A stretch of DNA of 11,099 nucleotides from Proteiniphilum sp. (GCA_031284475.1 JAISZV010000178.1:1-11099), one strand, 5' to 3'. Counted from the first letter of the stretch, positions 1-7,896 are shown. The notes: generated by a model from the sequence alone, not told the origin. A program made the numbers and translations.

Positions 1-212
1 GCCAGCGGCGTATGCGACGAACGGTAGCCGTCTAATGTTATATCGCCTGCACACACCTGGAAACGGTAAGTGAACGTTACCTGTACTACATATCCGTCGC
101 CATTCGGTTCAACGGTGAATGTTTCTTTGCGCACGGACCCTGTTTGCGACTGCGCCTGCACCGCCAATCTTACCGTCAATATCAGTAACAACGTTAAAAA
201 TAATCTTTTCAT
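1..212 (-). CDS. Exported protein of unknown function, N-terminal fragment
   Basis: The window holds the first 70 codons of a minus-strand gene; the rest lies beyond the left edge. The start ATG at 212 is preceded by GAAAG. The product begins MKRLFLTLLLILTVRLAVQA, a typical type I signal peptide (basic n-region, leucine-rich core), with likely cleavage near Ala20 (AQA region). The mature part seen so far alternates hydrophobic and polar residues (for example TFTVEPNGDGYVVQVTFTY), which suggests beta-strands, and it contains one cysteine near residue 54. I do not recognise the family. A possible promoter lies about 75 bases upstream. It runs in the same direction as the DPP-IV gene but is separated from it by more than 340 bases, so it is probably transcribed on its own. 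Confidence 0.75.
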   Translation of the reverse strand, partial: MKRLFLTLLLILTVRLAVQAQSQTGSVRKETFTVEPNGDGYVVQVTFTYRFQVCAGDITLDGYRSSHTPL

Positions 213-554
213 CTTTCAATGTATTTATATAATTATCTTTTATATATTTATATCGTGCATAAGTCTATTTTATGTTTTTGTTATCGCAAAAATAAGTGAA
301 ATTTTACACATAACAGAGCGTTGGGTAATTTTTTTTATATCAGCGCTTTGTTTTTTTTGATAACTTTTGGGTTGCGGATTTAAGGCATTTAATGATATTA
401 CGGGGGAAGGAGCAAATTACCAACTAAAAATAATTGACTTAGCAAGGCTTCAATTGCCTCATAAAAACCTAAAGCGGATGTGAACCTTTTAGGTAAAGCA
501 TTTTCATCAAAGCCTATCACACAATCTTCATCCCCATTTGAAATATATGCCTTT
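213..554. other. AT-rich intergenic spacer
   Basis: No intact gene is visible in this stretch. The left half (about 213-360) is very AT-rich and holds a candidate promoter for the exported-protein gene. The right half (398-554) has more ordinary composition and an open minus-strand frame with protein-like sequence, described separately as a possible gene remnant. T-runs occur near 330-337 and 350-358, but no convincing intrinsic terminator for DPP-IV is seen. Confidence 0.6.
287..294 (-). promoter_or_regulatory. Candidate Bacteroidota -7 element for the exported-protein gene
   Basis: The minus strand reads TATTTTTG, a full match to the TAnnTTTG -7 consensus of Bacteroidota primary sigma factors. 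It would start transcription near position 280 and give a leader of about 68 bases. No clear TTTG -33 element lies at the expected spacing, and such matches arise easily in AT-rich DNA. Confidence 0.3.
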
Positions 555-558
555 TCAT
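398..558 (-). pseudogene. Possible frameshifted small ORF or gene remnant abutting DPP-IV
   Basis: On the minus strand, an ATG (558-556) overlaps the DPP-IV TGA stop as ATGA but runs into a TGA after 13 codons. In the neighbouring frame the DNA stays open from 583 to a TAA at 400-398 and reads like a real protein: AYISNGDEDCVIGFDENALP, then a helix-like stretch with LGFYEAIEALLSQLFL. One extra A in the AAAA run just after the ATG would join the two and give a protein of about 53 residues beginning MKKAYISNG. This could be a decayed gene, a truncated C-terminus of a lost gene, or chance. I do not recognise the family. The ATGA overlap would couple its translation to DPP-IV if it is functional. 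Confidence 0.3.
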
Positions 559-2717
559 TGTAAATTCCGCTTGAAATAATCGATTACTTTCTCATATAGG
601 TATTTTCTTGTATTTTCTCCCGTAATGGAATGGTCTTTATCGGGGAAAAAAAACATATCGAAATGCTTGCCGGCTTCAATCAGCGCACGCGCATATTCTA
701 CGGAGTTCTGGAAATGCACATTATCGTCGGCCGTACCGTGTATCAACAGAAGGTTGCCTTCCAAGCGGCCTGCAAGGGCAATGGGCGATCCCTGCTCATA
801 TCCGCCGTTGTTCTGCTGCGGCGTGCGCATGAACCGTTCCGCATAAACCGTGTCGTAAAAACGCCAGTCCGTTACAGGGGCTATCGCTACGCCTGCCTTA
901 AAGATACCGTTCCCGCGGCTCATGCTCATCAATACGTTATATCCTCCGTAACTCCACCCCCATATACCGACGCCGTTTTCATCGATATAGGGCAATGAAG
1001 CGAGATAACGGGCGGCGGCAATCTGATCGTCCGACTCTTTTACGCCCAGGTTCATATAAGTACTCTTACGAAATTCTTCTCCCCGCGCGCCTGTTCCCCG
1101 GCCATCCACACAGGCCACTGCGATACCTTCGTTCAATAACGCATAATACCATTCGGCTGCATACCGGTCTAATACCTGTTGCGAGTTGGGGCCGCTATAC
1201 TGGATCATCACTACCGGGTACTTCCGGGCGGGATCAAAATTGTGCGGTTTCAATATCCATCCGTTCAAACGGGTAATGCCGTCGGAAGCCGCCACGGAGA
1301 TATATTCCCTCCGGGGAAACTGCGCGGAAACCACTTTAGCGCGGACTGACTGATTATCTTCCAGCATCCTTAATTGTTTTCCGTTTCCGTCATATAAAGT
1401 GATCACCGTAGGCGTTTCCGCATCCGACCAGCGGTTCACAAAAAATTTGCCTTGCCCGCTGAAAGAGGCGCTGTTATACCCCGGCTGCTGCGACAACTTC
1501 TGCGGTTGTCCTTTATTGATGTTCACCTTATATATATTGCGCCTCATGGGCGATTCGTCGGCGGCCTCATAGAAAACCGTTTCCGTTTGCTCATCCACGG
1601 CTAAGAGCGCCGTCACGTCGTAACTCCCGGTGGTGAGTTGTTTCTGGAGCGTACCCGAAAGGCCATAGACGTAAATATGGCTGTAGCCGTCCTTTTCGGA
1701 TATGCAGGTAAAGCGGTCTTTTAAAAAGCGGATCGAGTTGATCCAGTCCGAATCGACATAATAGTTGCTCTCTTCCCTCAATACCAGTTTTGCTACCGCG
1801 GAACGGGGATTTGTAAAATACATATCGAACCGGTTCTGATCCCTGTTCAGCGTTATTACCGCCAGTTGAGCGGGATCGTGTGTGAATTTGATGCGCGGGA
1901 TATAATCGCCTGCCTCTAACGGCACGTTTAAGGTACGTGTAGTGCGCGCCTCTATGTCGAACACGCGGCACTCTACCGTGGAGTTGGGTTCTCCTGCTTT
2001 GGGATATTTAAAGCGATAAAAACCGGGGTACAACTGCTTGTTAAAAGTCTGGAAAGAGAACTCTTTTACTGCCGATTCGTCGGTACGCACAAAGGCCAGC
2101 AACCGGTTGTCGGGCGAAAATTCCAACAGTCGCATTACGCCGAATTCCTCTTCATATACCCAGTCGGTGGCCCCGTTGATCACTTCGTTCATTTTCCCGT
2201 CTTTTGTTACCTGCGATTCCGTGTCGAAGTCGAATTTAGCCAGCCATATATCATTCTCTATTACGTAGGCTGCCATCTTCCCGTCAGGAGAAAAAGAGGG
2301 GATCATCTGTTTCGAGGGATGCTCCGAGAGCTTCCTCACCATGTTACGACGCACGTCGTGGTAGTAGTAGTCGGCACGGAAGGAGTGGCGGTAAACTTGT
2401 TCACGGTTCCTATAAACCAACACCCGGTTCTCATCAGGGCTTACTAAAAAACCCTGAAAACTGTTGAAAGTGCAATTCCTGGCCGTACGCGCATTGAACA
2501 GGGTGTCCACCGCTTCGCCCGTGGCGTATGCGTATTTGATTACCGCCGTCTGTTGCGGGTCGGCCTGGTAAAAATGCATTCCGTCTTCCGATGACGCCAT
2601 CGCCCTTATACTGCGGGGAGTAAATTCGCCGCTCAATATATTTTCCAGCGTAAAATGCTGCGCCGATACCGTCGCAACACATATCACTGTTATAGCTGTA
2701 AAAAAAATTCTTCTCAT
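555..2717 (-). CDS. dpp4: Dipeptidyl peptidase IV, secreted S9B serine peptidase
   Basis: The product is 720 residues and cleaves X-Pro or X-Ala dipeptides from peptide N-termini outside the cytoplasm. The start at 2717 is preferred over an in-frame ATG at 2780 because it gives a clean signal peptide (MRRIFFTAITVICVATVSAQ, cleavage near Ala19), has an AAGG site upstream, and follows a candidate promoter near 2790 that would exclude the upstream ATG. Residues of about 35-470 are the beta-propeller domain. It carries DWVYEEEF with Glu189-191, the Glu pair that holds the substrate N-terminus in this family. The alpha/beta hydrolase domain has the YSGP oxyanion tyrosine (Tyr507), Ser589 in GWSYGG, Asp664 in GTADDNV and His696 in DKDHS. 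The Ser-Asp-His spacing (75 and 32) is close to human DPP4. It is divergent from the OPT transporter. The 3' end overlaps a possible ORF remnant. Confidence 0.95.
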   Translation of the reverse strand: MRRIFFTAITVICVATVSAQHFTLENILSGEFTPRSIRAMASSEDGMHFYQADPQQTAVIKYAYATGEAVDTLFNARTARNCTFNSFQGFLVSPDENRVLVYRNREQVYRHSFRADYYYHDVRRNMVRKLSEHPSKQMIPSFSPDGKMAAYVIENDIWLAKFDFDTESQVTKDGKMNEVINGATDWVYEEEFGVMRLLEFSPDNRLLAFVRTDESAVKEFSFQTFNKQLYPGFYRFKYPKAGEPNSTVECRVFDIEARTTRTLNVPLEAGDYIPRIKFTHDPAQLAVITLNRDQNRFDMYFTNPRSAVAKLVLREESNYYVDSDWINSIRFLKDRFTCISEKDGYSHIYVYGLSGTLQKQLTTGSYDVTALLAVDEQTETVFYEAADESPMRRNIYKVNINKGQPQKLSQQPGYNSASFSGQGKFFVNRWSDAETPTVITLYDGNGKQLRMLEDNQSVRAKVVSAQFPRREYISVAASDGITRLNGWILKPHNFDPARKYPVVMIQYSGPNSQQVLDRYAAEWYYALLNEGIAVACVDGRGTGARGEEFRKSTYMNLGVKESDDQIAAARYLASLPYIDENGVGIWGWSYGGYNVLMSMSRGNGIFKAGVAIAPVTDWRFYDTVYAERFMRTPQQNNGGYEQGSPIALAGRLEGNLLLIHGTADDNVHFQNSVEYARALIEAGKHFDMFFFPDKDHSITGENTRKYLYEKVIDYFKRNLQ

Positions 2718-2787
2718 TGATCTTGCCTTGTATAGTTTAGAAATATAAATATGACCTCTTTTCCACCATTTTATATTCAATTTGCAA

Positions 2788-2795
2788 CAAAGTTA
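2788..2795 (-). promoter_or_regulatory. Candidate -7 element for DPP-IV
   Basis: The minus strand reads TAACTTTG, a full TAnnTTTG match. Transcription would start near 2781, leaving a leader of about 65 bases before the preferred ATG at 2717. This supports the shorter start over the ATG at 2780. The -33 region is not clearly conserved. Confidence 0.4.
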
Positions 2796-2865
2796 CAAAA
2801 ATAGAGGTTCCTATTACATATTTTTTTGTATTTTCGGCAAAAATTTCGGGAAAGGGGAAATACAA

Positions 2866-2903
2866 TTGATAATTGACAATTGATAATTGACAATTAATAA
2901 TTG
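2866..2903. repeat. Short AT-rich tandem repeat, 14-bp unit
   Basis: Two exact copies of TTGATAATTGACAA (2866-2879 and 2880-2893) are followed by a degenerate partial copy, TTAATAATTG (2894-2903). The unit is rich in AATT palindromes. A related stretch, TTGACAATTGATAATT, occurs at 5008-5023, just outside the right inverted repeat, so both ends of the OPT gene carry this motif. It may be part of the same dispersed repeat element. Confidence 0.8.
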
Positions 2904-2944
2904 TTTGAATCACTCAATCTCATTAGTCACATTGGCACATTAAA
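2899..2944. repeat. Left 46-bp inverted repeat flanking the OPT gene
   Basis: The reverse complement of 2899-2944 matches 4964-5009 at 42 of 46 positions, with mismatches only at four internal sites. The inner end stops 3 bases before the OPT start codon, so the repeat occupies the place of the ribosome-binding site and leader. Inside, the AATGTG-type word is repeated. The length, the short internal repeats and the placement resemble small dispersed intergenic repeats, but the genome-wide copy number cannot be seen here. Confidence 0.85.
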
Positions 2945-2947
2945 TAT

Positions 2948-4963
2948 ATGGAATCAGAAGAAAAGAAAATTACAGAGTTGCCCGAAAACGCATACCGGGA
3001 ATTACAACCGAAAGAGGAGTACAAGCCGGTGCTTCCGCCCGATAGACCGGCAACGGAAGTAACCTTATGGTCGGTTGGAATGGGTTTATTGATGGCGGTG
3101 ATCTTTTCGGCTGCGGCAGCCTATTCAGGGTTGAAGATCGGCCAGGTTTTCGAAGCGGCTATCCCTATCTCCATCATCGCCGTGGGCGCATCGGCCGCCT
3201 TTCGCAAAAAGAATGCGCTGGGACAGAACGTAATCATCCAATCCATCGGCGCATCGTCGGGGGTGATCGTCGCCGGAGCGGTCTTTACCATTCCGGGACT
3301 CTATATTTTACAGGCCAAATACCCCGAAATTCAGATCAACTTCTGGCAGATATTCTTTTCATCACTGTTGGGAGGATTCTTAGGGATTCTCTTTCTCATC
3401 CCTTTCCGCAAATATTTCGTGAAAGATATGCACGGGAAATTGCCTTTTCCAGAAGCCACAGCTACTACCGAAATACTGATGACGGGCGAGAAAGGCGGCA
3501 ACAAAGCCAAATTACTGATTACCAGCGGACTTATCGGGGGACTGTTCGATTTCTGTTTCTCTGTTTTCCGTCTCTGGAGCGAAGAGATCACTACGCGCAT
3601 TATCCCCGCAGGGGCCATGATGGCCGAGCGGTTCAAGATGGTGCTTAAATTCAACGTAAGCGCCCTTATCTTCAGTTTCGGCTATCTGGTGGGATTACGA
3701 TATGCCCTGATTATCACGGTAGGGTCATTGCTTTCATGGCTGGTACTGATTCCGCTGGTGAATGAGATCGGCGCGTTGGCGGCAGCCGCGGGCGGGAGCG
3801 TCAACCCGTTTGCCGCGATGCCGGCAGAAGTAATTTTTGCAGAATATGTACGTCCGATAGGTATCGGCGCCATTGCAATGGCAGGTATCATCGGAATCAT
3901 CAAATCTTCCGGAGTAATCGGCAGCGCCTTTAAATTAGCCGTCGGGAAAAAAGCGGCGACCGGCGCCGTACAGACGGACACAAAACGTACGAGCCGCGAC
4001 TTGAAAATATCGTTCGTGATGCTGTTCCTGTTCCTCACACTCATCACTGCCTTTATCTTTCTGATCATCGGCATGGAGATCACGCTTATACAGGCCATTA
4101 TAGCCCTGCTCACCATCACCGTAATATCATTCCTCTTCACTACCGTGGCCGCTAACGCCATTGCTATTGTAGGCACTAACCCCGTGTCGGGTATGACGCT
4201 GATGACGTTGATCCTTTCGTCGGTGGTACTCGTTGCCGTGGGGTTAGAAGGCTGGCAGGGGATGGCGAGCGGATTGATCATCGGAGGTATCGTCTGCACC
4301 GCGCTTTCCATGGCAGGCGGTTTCGTTACCGACCTGAAAATCGGTTACTGGATCGGCGCTACTCCTGCTAAACAGGAATCCTACAAGTTCCTCGGAACAC
4401 TGGTTTCGGCGGCCACCGTGGGTGCGGTGATCTTTATCCTCAATGAGGCATACGGCTTTGTGGCTACGCCTGAGCATCCGAATCCGATGGTGGCCCCACA
4501 GGCCAACGCTATGGCTGCCATCATAGAACCATTGATGGCGGGAAGCGGCGTCAGTTGGATACTGCTGGGTATAGGCGCAGTGATCGCTATCCTCGTGAAC
4601 TGGCTCGGGATTTCTCCTCTGGCATTCGCTCTCGGTATGTTTATCCCGCTCCAGTTAAATATCCCCCTTGTTGTGGGCGGATTGCTTAACCACCGGATCA
4701 ATAAAAAAGGCGCTGACAAACAGTTGACCAATGCACGCCACCAGCGCGCCATACTGATCTCTTCCGGATTCATTGCAGGTGCGGCGCTCTTCGGCGTATT
4801 AGGCGCACTGATCATATTTATAACGGGAGATGGCAATGCCCTTAACTTCAACTTGTGGAGCGATCCCAACGGTACGGGTGCGCAGATCGCAGCGCTCTTT
4901 GCTTTCCTCGGGCTGATTGCCTACTTTATCTGGGAAACCAAACGCGCAAAGAGGGAGGATTGA
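2948..4963 (+). CDS. OPT-family oligopeptide transporter, inner membrane
   Basis: The product is 671 residues and strongly hydrophobic, with roughly 14-16 membrane segments. Members of the OPT superfamily are secondary transporters that import oligopeptides or, in the YSL branch, metal chelates. The N-terminus of about 37 residues is charged and cytoplasmic-like, and the first membrane helix begins near residue 38. Family-like motifs are visible: GLKIGQVFEAAIP (61-73), NALGQNVIIQSIGASSG (89-105) and GKLPFPEATATTEIL (163-177). The repeated hydrophobic blocks continue to the C-terminus, which ends in a short basic tail. No Shine-Dalgarno is seen; a 46-bp repeat ends 3 bases before the ATG and its inverted partner begins directly after the TGA. 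Substrate is not predictable from sequence. It lies divergent to DPP-IV, whose products could be imported, and 69 bases before GH92. Confidence 0.9.
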   Translation: MESEEKKITELPENAYRELQPKEEYKPVLPPDRPATEVTLWSVGMGLLMAVIFSAAAAYSGLKIGQVFEAAIPISIIAVGASAAFRKKNALGQNVIIQSIGASSGVIVAGAVFTIPGLYILQAKYPEIQINFWQIFFSSLLGGFLGILFLIPFRKYFVKDMHGKLPFPEATATTEILMTGEKGGNKAKLLITSGLIGGLFDFCFSVFRLWSEEITTRIIPAGAMMAERFKMVLKFNVSALIFSFGYLVGLRYALIITVGSLLSWLVLIPLVNEIGALAAAAGGSVNPFAAMPAEVIFAEYVRPIGIGAIAMAGIIGIIKSSGVIGSAFKLAVGKKAATGAVQTDTKRTSRDLKISFVMLFLFLTLITAFIFLIIGMEITLIQAIIALLTITVISFLFTTVAANAIAIVGTNPVSGMTLMTLILSSVVLVAVGLEGWQGMASGLIIGGIVCTALSMAGGFVTDLKIGYWIGATPAKQESYKFLGTLVSAATVGAVIFILNEAYGFVATPEHPNPMVAPQANAMAAIIEPLMAGSGVSWILLGIGAVIAILVNWLGISPLAFALGMFIPLQLNIPLVVGGLLNHRINKKGADKQLTNARHQRAILISSGFIAGAALFGVLGALIIFITGDGNALNFNLWSDPNGTGAQIAALFAFLGLIAYFIWETKRAKRED

Positions 4964-5009
4964 TTTAATGTGCCAATGTGAATAATGTGATTTAATGATT
5001 CAAACAATT
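4964..5009. repeat. Right 46-bp inverted repeat flanking the OPT gene
   Basis: This begins at the base after the OPT stop codon and is the inverted partner of 2899-2944 (42 of 46 identical). It contains AATGTG three times in near-tandem. The AT-rich tail AATTGACAATTGATAATT (5006-5023) follows and resembles the tandem unit found outside the left copy. An in-frame TTG at 5015 falls in this tail, so a GH92 start there would be an artefact. Confidence 0.85.
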
Positions 5010-5032
5010 GACAATTGATAATTCATAGACAA

Positions 5033-7249
5033 ATGACAATTTTTTTACGACAAATAAAACTTATCCTGTTTACAGTGATTCTCTTTCCAGTCGTTTCCTG
5101 CACTCAAACACAACAAAACGACAGAGAGAAGGATTTCACGCAGTATGTAAACCCTTTTATCGGAACGGCATTTACAGGACATACTTTCCCCGGAGCTACC
5201 TATCCATTGGGTATGATGCAGCCAGGCCCTGAAACGGGTAATTTCTCATGGGAATACTGCTCCGGGTATTTCTACGATGATGAGCGTATCAACGGCTTCT
5301 CACAGAACAGGCTGAACGGTACGGGTTGCGTGGATCTGGGCGACTTGCTTATGCAACCGTTCTCCGGCGAGAAACGCGACGACCTGAGCAGCCGCTTCGA
5401 CAAGGCTTCCGAAAAGGCTTCCCCCGGATATTATGCCGTAGCGCTGACCGACAACGGGGTGAACGTGGAAATCACCACCGCCCCGCATGTGGCGTTCCAC
5501 CGCTATACCTTTGCCGAAGGCCAACCGGCCAATCTGCTGGCCGACTTCCAAAGCGGACTGGTATGGGCGCAAGATAAACTCTTTACCCATGTGCTCGATA
5601 ATGAGGTCAACATCGAAAACAAACGCTTTATTACCGGCTATACCCGCCGTACCGAATGGGTGGAGCGCACTTACTATTTCGCTATTGAGTTCGACAAACC
5701 GATACTCTCTTCGGAACAACTCGAACCGCGGGATTCACGGGAGAAAGCGCCCCGCTATATCCTGACCTTCGACATGCAGGACGATCCTACTCTGCAAATG
5801 AAAATCGCCATGTCTACCACAAGTGTGGAGGGAGCAAAGAAAAACCTCGCGGCAGAAGTGAGCGGATGGGATTTCGACGAAGTGCGCCAAAATGCCAAAG
5901 AGGCATGGAACAGTTACCTGTCGCGGGTAGAGATAGAAGGAACGGAAGATGACAAGGTAAATTTCTACACGTCGCTCTACCACCTTTATATCCAACCCAA
6001 TAATATTGCCGACGTCGACGGCCGCTACGTAGGCCCCAATCGCGAGATCTCACAGTCGCCCACCGGAAAGTTCTACTCCACCCTCTCGCAGTGGGACACT
6101 TTCCGCGCTGCCTTCCCCATGTACACCATCCTCAGCCCGGAAATTGTTTCCGGCTTAGTAAACTCTATGGTCGATTACAGCGAACAAAAGGGGCATCTTC
6201 CCATCTGGGCGCTCATGGGACAGGAAACGTACACCATGATCAGCAACCATTCTATCTCCATGATCGTGGATGCTTACCTCAAAGGATTCGGTGGATTCGA
6301 CGCGGAAAAAGCCTACCGGGAAATCAAAAGGTCGATCACCGAAAGCAAGCACTACAAATCGAACTGGGAAATTTATGACCAATACGGTTACTATCCCTAC
6401 GATCTTATCAAGGTAGAATCGGTTTCCCGTACGCTTGAATGCGGATTCAGCGACTATGCCGCCGCACAGATGGCGAAAAAATTAGGGAAAACAGAAGATT
6501 ATGATTTTTTTATGAAACGGGCCGGCTATTACAGGAACCTGTTCGACAAGGAGACCAACGCCATGCGTCCCAAAAACTCCAAAGGCGAATGGATATCCCC
6601 TTTCGATCCCTATGAGCTGGCACACGCCGACTCACGGATAGGCGGACACTACACCGAAGGGAATGCGCTGCAATATACGTGGCACGTATTACAGGATATC
6701 CCCGGACTCATTGAGATGATGGGCGGGAAAGAGGCCGCGGAAAAGACGCTCGATTACCTTTTCAACACCACGCAGGAAAGCGCCCGTCAACTCTCCGACG
6801 TTACCGGCCTTATCGGCCAGTATGCGCATGGTAACGAACCAAGTCACCACGTGGCCTATATCTATTCATACCTCGACAGGCCGGAAGAGACACAGCGGCT
6901 GATACGCCGGATCGCCACCGGTTTTTACCGGAACAAACCCGACGGATTAATCGGCAACGACGACTGCGGACAGATGTCCGCATGGTATATGTTCTCCGCC
7001 CTGGGATTCTATCCCATGAATCCGGTGAGCGGAGAGTTGGTCATCGGTGCGCCGCAAATCCCCAAAGCTGTCATCAATGTGGGCAACGGAAAGCGTTTTA
7101 CGATGGAGGCGAAAAACCTCTCGGAAGAAAATATGTATATAGAGAAGATAGAATTGAACGGGCAGCCCTATGAGAAGAAATTCATCACGTATGAAGACGT
7201 CACAAACGGCTGCACGCTGGTGTTTTATATGACAAATACTCCGAAATAG
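5033..7249 (+). CDS. GH92 alpha-mannosidase, predicted lipoprotein
   Basis: The product is 738 residues, a usual length for GH92, the calcium-dependent exo-alpha-mannosidases that act on N-glycan and yeast-type mannosides. The ATG at 5033 is chosen because it begins the signal peptide directly; an in-frame TTG at 5015 lies inside a repeat. The lipobox PVVSC places the lipid anchor on Cys23, so the enzyme sits on the outer membrane or in the periplasm. The N-terminal beta domain starts at NPFIGT (about residue 40) with GHTFPGATYPLGMMQPGP. The catalytic (alpha/alpha)6 domain shows HLPIW (388-392), ET (398-399), YTEGN with the likely general acid Glu542, GNEPSHH (600-606) and NDDCGQM with Asp643 and Asp644, the likely base region. 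All key motifs are intact. No SusC/SusD pair is adjacent. It may be co-transcribed with OPT, 69 bases away, and ends before a strong terminator. Confidence 0.93.
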   Translation: MTIFLRQIKLILFTVILFPVVSCTQTQQNDREKDFTQYVNPFIGTAFTGHTFPGATYPLGMMQPGPETGNFSWEYCSGYFYDDERINGFSQNRLNGTGCVDLGDLLMQPFSGEKRDDLSSRFDKASEKASPGYYAVALTDNGVNVEITTAPHVAFHRYTFAEGQPANLLADFQSGLVWAQDKLFTHVLDNEVNIENKRFITGYTRRTEWVERTYYFAIEFDKPILSSEQLEPRDSREKAPRYILTFDMQDDPTLQMKIAMSTTSVEGAKKNLAAEVSGWDFDEVRQNAKEAWNSYLSRVEIEGTEDDKVNFYTSLYHLYIQPNNIADVDGRYVGPNREISQSPTGKFYSTLSQWDTFRAAFPMYTILSPEIVSGLVNSMVDYSEQKGHLPIWALMGQETYTMISNHSISMIVDAYLKGFGGFDAEKAYREIKRSITESKHYKSNWEIYDQYGYYPYDLIKVESVSRTLECGFSDYAAAQMAKKLGKTEDYDFFMKRAGYYRNLFDKETNAMRPKNSKGEWISPFDPYELAHADSRIGGHYTEGNALQYTWHVLQDIPGLIEMMGGKEAAEKTLDYLFNTTQESARQLSDVTGLIGQYAHGNEPSHHVAYIYSYLDRPEETQRLIRRIATGFYRNKPDGLIGNDDCGQMSAWYMFSALGFYPMNPVSGELVIGAPQIPKAVINVGNGKRFTMEAKNLSEENMYIEKIELNGQPYEKKFITYEDVTNGCTLVFYMTNTPK

Positions 7250-7288
7250 AGGAAAAAGAACCGGTAGCAGGTTTCACTCAACAAGAGT

Positions 7289-7302
7289 AAACAAAGAGGG
7301 TG
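7289..7302. repeat. Partial duplicate of the terminator arm
   Basis: AAACAAAGAGGGTG here is an exact copy of part of the left arm of the hairpin at 7366-7414, 79 bases downstream. No matching right arm follows, so it cannot fold as a terminator itself. It looks like a broken copy of the same hairpin unit. Confidence 0.6.
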
Positions 7303-7365
7303 TATTAAAATAGAAAATAGGCCTTTGAGAATTGAATATTTGGAATTATTCTCCGATAGGCGTAC

Positions 7366-7414
7366 AAAAACAAAGAGGGTGGAATCACAATGTGATCCCA
7401 CCCTCTTTGTTTTT
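7366..7414. terminator. Strong bidirectional intrinsic terminator
   Basis: A 23-base stem (7366-7388 with 7392-7414) closes on a 3-base AAT loop, with a single A-C mismatch. The base of the stem is A5/T5, so on either strand the GC-rich part GAGGGTGG...CCACCCTC is followed by a T-run. It lies between the convergent GH92 (plus) and Fur-family (minus) genes and would end transcription of both. Confidence 0.9.
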
Positions 7415-7485
7415 CAGGTCATCCCCGTCGTTTCACAGTTTCTTCACAATGAAAGAAAAACTGTCCACAGACTTATTATAACCGG

Positions 7486-7896
7486 TCAGGAAAGACTCCC
7501 GCAATTGGCGCAGAGTCCTTCTACAACCACAAATACATCTTTGACAAGAAAACCTTCCGGCAACTCCGCATCAAACCGCGAAGCGCCGTCTAAGCACAAT
7601 ACCTCGTCGCATTTCTCACAATGAAAATGGGAATGCAGGTTGTCATTTTCATTATGACGCTTGTTCAGTGCATATTTCACCGTGTTGTCATTCAGTACGA
7701 TGCGGTGAATAATGCCCCGGTCTTCCAATGTTTTCAAGGTTCTGTACAGGGTAACCCGGTCAAACAAATCGGGGTAAGACTCTTTCAACTCGTTTTCCGA
7801 CATCGCCGTTTCTTTTTTCAGCAACTCGCCAAGGATATATTTCCGGCAGCCGGTATTTTTTAAATCGTGGGCTTGTAAAATTTCTTCTACCGTCAT
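7486..7896 (-). CDS. Fur/Zur-family metal-dependent transcriptional regulator
   Basis: The product is 136 residues, a normal Fur-family length. The start at 7896 (MTVEEILQAHDLKNTGCRKY) is chosen because it opens the winged helix as in homologues; an in-frame ATG at 7935 would add 13 atypical residues. The N-terminal winged-helix domain covers about 1-75, with the recognition helix around DRVTLYRTLKTLEDRG (46-61). The C-terminal dimerisation domain carries HSHFHCEKC (88-96), giving a His-rich metal site and the Cys93/Cys96 pair, and a second pair Cys129/Cys132 in CANC; these four cysteines form the structural zinc site of the family. It is divergent from a TonB-dependent receptor, with a palindrome between them. 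This context and the downstream His-rich lipoproteins favour a zinc (Zur-like) role, but Fur or another metal specificity is not excluded. Confidence 0.92.
   Translation of the reverse strand: MTVEEILQAHDLKNTGCRKYILGELLKKETAMSENELKESYPDLFDRVTLYRTLKTLEDRGIIHRIVLNDNTVKYALNKRHNENDNLHSHFHCEKCDEVLCLDGASRFDAELPEGFLVKDVFVVVEGLCANCGSLS

Noticed and set aside
310..358. Possible terminator with CAGAGCG pairing to CGCTTTG followed by a T-run, plus strand
   Set aside because: The stem is seven pairs with a G-U and a loop of about 25 bases, and no plus-strand gene ends here.
70..360. Plus-strand open frame of 96 codons over the left-end gene and AT-rich spacer
   Set aside because: It is antisense to a gene with a clear signal peptide, and its second half is low-complexity Ile/Phe sequence from AT-rich DNA.
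2718..2780. N-terminal extension of DPP-IV from the ATG at 2780
   Set aside because: It would put 21 residues before a perfect signal peptide and would begin at or before the likely transcription start.
2779..2797. TGTTGCAA half-site near the DPP-IV promoter resembling half of the 8005-8023 palindrome
   Set aside because: Only a half-site match in AT-rich DNA with no symmetric partner, so there is no real support for shared regulation.
3682..4311. Long minus-strand open frame (209 codons) inside the OPT gene
   Set aside because: It is antisense to a well-supported transporter; the open frame follows from codon use of the hydrophobic gene and the translation has no recognisable domain.
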